Origin: Palleronia salina | GTDB lineage: Bacteria; Pseudomonadota; Alphaproteobacteria; Rhodobacterales; Rhodobacteraceae | DNA length: 64,000 nucleotides | Direction of reading: 5' to 3' | Assembly: GCF_900141995.1 (NCBI RefSeq) | Contig: NZ_FQZA01000005.1 | Coordinates: forward strand, 62,001-126,000 | In this document: positions 59,760-64,000 of the stretch, piece after piece | How positions within the stretch are numbered: the stretch's first letter is position 1 | How the letters are laid out: each line of letters begins with the position of its first letter | The notes under the pieces: model-generated | Told to the model about the DNA's origin: nothing | Seen by the model: only the letters and a program-made list of their open reading frames with translations | Database searches by the model: none | Made by a program: the position numbers and the translations under genes

Positions 59760-61214
59760 ATGCGTCTTCTTCGTTCCGCTCTCGTCTTTCTCTGCCTCGC
59801 TGCCGCTCTGCCCGCCGTCGCGCAGGACCGTCCGCTGGGCGATGCCGCGCTGGCCGACCGCGACCAGCCCTACCGCACACCCGCCGGAACCTCGTCGGTG
59901 CGCCCGCCCGAGGAAGGATCGCGGGATATCCTGCCCACGACCGACACGCCGGAATTGCCGGGCGAGGTGACGATGGAAACGCCCCTGCGCGACGCGTCGG
60001 AGGAGTTCGACACCCAGGGCGGATCGTCCGTGCGCCCGCCCGAGGACACGGTCTACGAGGACGCGCCCCTGTCGGTGCAAAGCCGTCCCGAAACCGGCGG
60101 TGCGCAAACGCTGGAAGACATCCTGGCCCGACAGCGCGGCGAGATCATCGACGAGGATTTCCGCAACAACCCCGACGCCGTCGGCACCGCCCCCGGCGCC
60201 GACATGGCGGGTGTGGGTGAGCTGGGCGCGCTGGGCGGCACCTCGGATTCCGAGCTCTGGCGCGCCATGCGTTACGACGCGCAAGAGCTGACCGTGACCG
60301 CCCGCGGCCCCGCCGCCGGCGTGCTGATGCAGGATGGCGGCATGGCCTGGTTGCAGTTCCGCCAGGGCCCGCTTCTGAAATGGGGCGGCATCGCCCTGGC
60401 CGCCATGGCCGGTCTCCTGCTTCTTTTCTACATCATCGCCGGCCGCATGCGCATCGACGGCGGCAAGGACGGCTCGACCATCACCCGGTTCCAGGGGGTC
60501 GAGCGGTTCGGCCACTGGCTTCTGGCCGGATCGTTCATCATCCTGGCGATCACCGGCCTGTTCTCGCTGGCCGGGCGCACGCTGCTGATCCCGGTGATGG
60601 GCAAGGAGGCATATGCCAGCATCGCGGGCTTCAGCAAGTTCGTGCACGACAACATCAGCTGGGCCTTCATGATCGCGCTCGTGCTGATCTTCGTCATGTG
60701 GGTCTGGGAAAACCTGCCCGACCGCACCGACTGGACCTGGATCAAGATGGGCGGCGGTTTCCTGACGAAGCATCACCCGCCCGCGAAGAAGTTCAACTTC
60801 GGCCAGAAGATCGTGTTCTGGTCGGTGATCGTGCTCGGCACCTCGATCTCGATCTCGGGCCTGTCGCTGCTGTTCCCGTTCGAGCTGCAGCTGTTCGCCC
60901 CCACCTTCGACAAGCTGAACGGCCTCGGCATCCCGCAGGTCCTGGGCTTCGGGCCGCTGGACACCGACCTTGCCCCGCACGAGGAAATGCAGCTGAGCCA
61001 GCTGTGGCACGCCATCGTGGGCTTCGCGCTGATGACGCTGATCCTGGCGCATATCTATATCGGCTCGGTGGGCATGGAGGGTGCGTTCGCCGCCATGGGA
61101 TCGGGCCAGGTCGACGAGGCCTGGGCCGAGCAGCACCACTCGATCTGGGCCGAGGAGCAGAAGGCCAAGGAACGGGAAGGCACCGGCACCGGGGCGGCGA
61201 CCCCCGCCGAGTGA
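59760..61214 (+). CDS. Formate dehydrogenase cytochrome b (gamma) subunit with long periplasmic N-terminal extension
   Basis: A 484-residue protein. Residues 1-21 are a signal peptide (ends AVAQ); 22-200 are a Pro/Glu/Asp-rich region in which SSVRPPE occurs twice (near residues 41 and 89); from 205 a membrane segment (WGGIALAAMAGLLLLFYII) starts the FdoI-like domain with R-T--ERFGHWLLAGSF, LSQLWHAIVGFALMTL and His residues for two b hemes. It passes electrons from the ferredoxin subunit to quinone. The N-terminal extension is absent from FdnI/FdoI. Confidence 0.9.
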   Translation: MRLLRSALVFLCLAAALPAVAQDRPLGDAALADRDQPYRTPAGTSSVRPPEEGSRDILPTTDTPELPGEVTMETPLRDASEEFDTQGGSSVRPPEDTVYEDAPLSVQSRPETGGAQTLEDILARQRGEIIDEDFRNNPDAVGTAPGADMAGVGELGALGGTSDSELWRAMRYDAQELTVTARGPAAGVLMQDGGMAWLQFRQGPLLKWGGIALAAMAGLLLLFYIIAGRMRIDGGKDGSTITRFQGVERFGHWLLAGSFIILAITGLFSLAGRTLLIPVMGKEAYASIAGFSKFVHDNISWAFMIALVLIFVMWVWENLPDRTDWTWIKMGGGFLTKHHPPAKKFNFGQKIVFWSVIVLGTSISISGLSLLFPFELQLFAPTFDKLNGLGIPQVLGFGPLDTDLAPHEEMQLSQLWHAIVGFALMTLILAHIYIGSVGMEGAFAAMGSGQVDEAWAEQHHSIWAEEQKAKEREGTGTGAATPAE

Positions 61215-62548
61215 GCCCGCCGGTGCGCGCCCTTGCCCTGACGCTGGTCTGCGCCGCGCTGCCGCTGGCGGCCGATCCCGCGCGGCTGTCGGGGCATGGC
61301 GGCCCGGTCATGGACGTGGCGGTGTCGCCCGGGGGGCGCGTCGCCACGGCAAGCTTCGACAACGCGGTCGGGCTCTGGTCCGGTGACGATCCGCGCTGGC
61401 TGGACAGCCACGCCGCCGCGGTGAACGCGGTGCTGTTCCCCGGCGCGTCCGCGGTGTTCTCGGGCGGCGACGATTTCGCGGTGCGCCAGTGGGCGCCGGA
61501 AACGGGTGCGTCCCAAGTGCTGGGCCAGCATCGCGGCAAGGTCTCGGCCCTGGCCCTGTCGCCCACCGCGCCGCTGCTCGCCTCGGCCAGCTGGGACGGC
61601 ACCGTTGCGCTGTGGAAGATCGCGGCAGGGGGGGCGACCCAGCCTTCGCAAGGCGACGACGCTATCGTGCTTCGCGGGCACGACCAGGGCGTGAACGACG
61701 TTGCCTTCTCGGCCGACGGCACGACCGTTTACACCGCCTCCGCCGACGGGACGATCCGGGCCTGGGACCCCGGGACCGGGGCCGAGACGCGGGTCATCGC
61801 GCGGCACGGGTTCGGGGTGAACCGGCTTGTGCTGGGGCCGGGCTGGCTGGCCTACGGCGCAGTGGACGGGGGCACGCGGCTGGTGTCGCCCCTGACGGGC
61901 GAGCTTCTGGCCGACTTCACGGCCGAGCGGCGTCCCATCCTGTCGCTGGCCTACAGTGACGCGGCAGGTCTGCTGGCCGTTGGCGACGGCGAGGGGTTCA
62001 TCATGGTGATCGACACCGCGACCCGCGGCGTCGCCCACGATTTCCGCGCCGTGTCGCGCGGCCCGGTCTGGGCGCTGGCCTTCTCGCCGGACGGATCGCG
62101 CCTGTATTCCGGCGGACTGGATCCCGACCTGCTGGTTTGGAACGTGGCCGAGCTCGAAGACGCCGTCCCGGCCACCACGGCCGAGCGGGCGAGCTTCCTC
62201 CGCGACCCCGAGACCATGTCGAACGGCGAGCGGCAATTCATGCGCAAATGCTCGATCTGTCACAGCCTGACGCCCGACACGGCGCGCAAGGCCGGCCCAA
62301 CCCTGCACGGCGTCTTCGGTCGCCGCGCGGGCACCGTGCCGGGCTACGTCTATTCCGAGCGCCTGGACGGGTCGGACATCACCTGGACGTCCGAGACCAT
62401 CGACGCCCTGTTCGACCAGGGCCCCGATCATTATATTCCGGGCTCGAAGATGCCCATGCAGGTCATCGCCAAGCCCGGTGACCGCGCCGACCTCATCGCC
62501 TGGCTTCAGACCGCCACGGCGACCCCCGATCAAGGAGACCAACCGTGA
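61211..62548 (+). CDS. Secreted WD40-repeat protein fused to a c-type cytochrome
   Basis: A 445-residue protein with a signal peptide (ends AADPA, about residue 21), at least five WD40 repeats (for example GPVMDVAVSPGGRVATASFDNAVGLW and GVNDVAFSADGTTVYTASADGTIRAW, read in parts), and a class I cytochrome c domain with CSICH at 347-351 and a distal Met in SKMPMQV. GTG 61211 overlaps the gamma-subunit stop; GTG 61223 is possible. The propeller may dock a redox partner and the heme may carry electrons, but neither role is shown. Confidence 0.85.
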   Translation: MSPPVRALALTLVCAALPLAADPARLSGHGGPVMDVAVSPGGRVATASFDNAVGLWSGDDPRWLDSHAAAVNAVLFPGASAVFSGGDDFAVRQWAPETGASQVLGQHRGKVSALALSPTAPLLASASWDGTVALWKIAAGGATQPSQGDDAIVLRGHDQGVNDVAFSADGTTVYTASADGTIRAWDPGTGAETRVIARHGFGVNRLVLGPGWLAYGAVDGGTRLVSPLTGELLADFTAERRPILSLAYSDAAGLLAVGDGEGFIMVIDTATRGVAHDFRAVSRGPVWALAFSPDGSRLYSGGLDPDLLVWNVAELEDAVPATTAERASFLRDPETMSNGERQFMRKCSICHSLTPDTARKAGPTLHGVFGRRAGTVPGYVYSERLDGSDITWTSETIDALFDQGPDHYIPGSKMPMQVIAKPGDRADLIAWLQTATATPDQGDQP

Positions 62549-62679
62549 AAGCCTTCGTTCTTGCCGTCGTTTGCCTGGGCCTGATCACCGCCGCGGCGCC
62601 GATCCTGCTGGAAGACATTTTCGGCGACAGCTCGGCCGCGGTCACGGCCAGCGACAGTGTCCGCCTGCCCGAGGACTGA
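62545..62679 (+). CDS. 44-residue secreted peptide at the end of the fdh operon
   Basis: MKAFVLAVVCLGLITAAAPI begins a single hydrophobic segment followed by a short acidic tail ending VRLPED. GTG 62545 overlaps the preceding stop and has AAGGAG seven bases upstream. It may be a membrane peptide or a very short exported peptide. Too short for most annotation; function unknown. It ends nine bases before the convergent transferase gene. Confidence 0.65.
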   Translation: MKAFVLAVVCLGLITAAAPILLEDIFGDSSAAVTASDSVRLPED

Positions 62680-62688
62680 TCGCCCGCA

Positions 62689-63384
62689 CTAGCCGGCGTC
62701 GGGCACGTTCAGCCCGCGCTGCACCGCGGGGCGTGCCATGAAGCGGTCGAAATAGGCGTTCACGCGCGGGTAGTCGGCCCAGCCGACCATGTCCTTCGCG
62801 CCGTAGAACTCCAGCGCGCCCAGCCACGGCGCGATGGCCATGTCGGCGATGGAATACTCGCCCGCCACCCATTCGTAGCCCTCGAGCTTGGTCTCGAGCA
62901 CCGACAGCAGGCGCTTGGCCTCGTTGATGTAGCGTTCGCGCGGGCGGGGATCCTCGATGTCCTTGCCGCCCAGCTTCACGAAGAAGCCCAGTTGCCCGAA
63001 CATCGGGCCGAGACCGCCCATCTGCCATTGCAGCCAGGTGATCGTCTCCCACCGCTGGGTGCCGGTGCCCAGGAACTGGCCCGACTTCTCGGCCAGGTAC
63101 ATCAGGATGGCGCCCGACTCCCATATGCCCAGCGGTTCGCCGCCGGGGCCGTCGGGATCGATCAGCGCGGGGATCTTGTTGTTGGGGTTCAGCGACAGGA
63201 ACTCGGGCGATTTCACGTCCGCATCCTTCAGCGTGACCAGGTGCGGTTCGTAGGGCAGTCCGGTTTCCTCCAGCATGATCCCCACCTTGCGCCCGTTGGG
63301 CGTCGGGTAGGAGTAAAGCTGGATCCGGTCCGGGTGGCTGGCGGGCCATTTGCTGGCGATGGGAAAGTCGGCAAGCGTGCTCAT
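62689..63384 (-). CDS. Glutathione S-transferase, YfcG/disulfide-bond-oxidoreductase type
   Basis: A 231-residue GST. The thioredoxin-like part includes IQLYSYPTPNGRKVGIMLEE and NPNNKIPALIDPDG, with WESGAILMYLAEK for glutathione binding; the helical part includes GLGPMFGQLGFF and a SIADMAIAPW strand. This is close to YfcG, which reduces disulfides using glutathione with a Thr/Asn site (TPNG) rather than Tyr/Ser. Monocistronic on the minus strand. Confidence 0.9.
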   Translation of the reverse strand: MSTLADFPIASKWPASHPDRIQLYSYPTPNGRKVGIMLEETGLPYEPHLVTLKDADVKSPEFLSLNPNNKIPALIDPDGPGGEPLGIWESGAILMYLAEKSGQFLGTGTQRWETITWLQWQMGGLGPMFGQLGFFVKLGGKDIEDPRPRERYINEAKRLLSVLETKLEGYEWVAGEYSIADMAIAPWLGALEFYGAKDMVGWADYPRVNAYFDRFMARPAVQRGLNVPDAG

Positions 63385-63515
63385 GGCATGTCCTTTTGCG
63401 TCTGCGTTGCGCAGACACCTAGGATGCCATGCCGTTTGCGACAGGTCAGGCGGCGCGCAGAAGGCCTGCGCGGATGCAGGGGGCCAGGGGCGGCGATGCG
63501 CCCCCGGCACGCCCC

Positions 63516-63998
63516 CTAGAAGTTCGCGCCGCAGCCCCGCGCCAGGGCGCGGCTGGCGATCCGCGCGCTGTCGACCGAGAACGCCGTGGTGTAATAGACG
63601 GCTCCCAGGATCTTCAGTCCCGACGTGATCGAGCGTTCGGCCGTGCCCATCTGCGCGAGCAGGTCCATGGGCATTTCACCGGTCACCGAAAGCTGCCCGC
63701 CATCGGCGCTGTCGGTCTTGCCCGACAGGATGAAATGCTTGTTGTCGTCGACCTGCACCACCAGGTTCAGCGACGTGGTGTCCATCAGTTCGGCCTGGCC
63801 GAGTGCGACCTTTTCCGGTGTCGAGAAGCGCGCCACCGGCACGTCATCGGCGTTGCATTCCAGCGATAGCCCGAAAGAACTGCCGTCTTCCCGCTGCGCA
63901 TACAGGGGAACCGTGTCGAACGTCCCCCGGTGCGTGCTGAGCATCCAGTGTCCGAACGCCGGCGCGGTCAGCGCCACCAGCACAGAGGCGAAACCCAC
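63516..63998 (-). CDS. Exported protein of unknown function, possibly incomplete at the window edge
   Basis: A 160-residue frame with a hydrophobic N-terminus (VALTAPAFG) resembling a signal peptide, then a beta-rich mature region with three cysteines (LECNADD, GCGANF near the end). I do not recognise the family. The start at GTG 63998 is two bases from the window edge and the codon before it is not a stop on the visible bases, so the true start may lie beyond 64000. Confidence 0.55.
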   Translation of the reverse strand: MGFASVLVALTAPAFGHWMLSTHRGTFDTVPLYAQREDGSSFGLSLECNADDVPVARFSTPEKVALGQAELMDTTSLNLVVQVDDNKHFILSGKTDSADGGQLSVTGEMPMDLLAQMGTAERSITSGLKILGAVYYTTAFSVDSARIASRALARGCGANF

Positions 63999-64000
63999 TA

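Overview
The window reads as a GC-rich alphaproteobacterial chromosome of the Rhodobacterales/roseobacter type. The evidence is codon use, the rpmH-rnpA-yidD and rpoZ-RelA/SpoT-DUF2062-pdxJ blocks, a TRAP transporter, membrane-bound urate oxidase PuuD, and a formate dehydrogenase cluster with DUF3305/DUF3306 partners. Family names are from memory of protein families; no database search was possible. No tRNA, rRNA, CRISPR array or IS transposase was seen, and no stretch over 300 bases lacks a gene after the proposed starts.

Region 1 (1-6750) is the end of a mobile element. One tight leftward operon encodes three different tyrosine recombinases (442, 530 and 735 aa; the last two have Cys-rich tails), two small helical/coiled-coil proteins (139 and 216 aa), and the start of a RecD2-like helicase that leaves the window. 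The recombinase plus small-protein order recalls the gamma-mobile-trio (GmtY/Z/X with VPA1267) and Tn554 (TnpA/B/C) systems, here with an extra recombinase at the outer end. The element interrupts ttcA exactly at its PP-loop (SGGKDSY), leaving a 58-codon stub. Base composition is lower in GC than the chromosome.

Region 2 (6751-12115) holds the ttcA stub, DUF1353, yidD/rnpA/rpmH, a TVP38 membrane protein with a flavin disulfide reductase, and an orphan histidine kinase. Region 3 (12197-17677) is a purine-ring catabolism cluster: puuD (urate to 5-hydroxyisourate), uraH, a PuuE-UraD fusion, ureidoglycine aminohydrolase and allA, followed by an inositol-monophosphatase-family gene.

Region 4 (17753-32611) is a single rightward unit of about 15 kb. 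A TRAP transporter sits behind a 43-bp imperfect palindrome that overlaps a TATAAT box, followed by an IclR regulator, then a pim-like beta-oxidation set (bifunctional hydratase/dehydrogenase, thiolase, paired acyl-CoA dehydrogenases, hydratase, CoA ligase), two thioesterases, a nitronate-monooxygenase-like flavoprotein and glutaryl-CoA dehydrogenase. The parts fit uptake, activation and beta-oxidation of an odd-chain dicarboxylate (pimelate-like) to glutaryl-CoA and crotonyl-CoA.

Region 5 (32682-47587) is mostly housekeeping: DEAD-box helicase with a possible long leader, MalY/PatB lyase, def plus a degenerate def paralogue plus fmt, TRIC-type channel, rnhA, methyltransferase, LysE exporter, ispH, LuxR-type regulator, NYN protein, folK, rpoZ, RelA/SpoT, DUF2062 and pdxJ. 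After pdxJ comes a frameshifted, compositionally different metallopeptidase pseudogene (47744-48396).

Region 6 (48534-62679) is a formate dehydrogenase locus: molybdo/tungsto catalytic subunit, four-cluster ferredoxin subunit, cytochrome b subunit with an unusual periplasmic extension, a TorD-like chaperone, a small Tat peptide, a WD40-cytochrome c fusion, a 44-residue secreted peptide, a multi-cluster 4Fe-4S protein, a binding-protein-like/cytochrome c hybrid, and a set of poorly described companions (Mrp ATPase, DUF6494, biotin/lipoate-ligase-like, DUF6505-like, DUF3305, DUF3306) that may form a maturation system. The window closes with a YfcG-type glutathione transferase and a secreted protein of unknown function.
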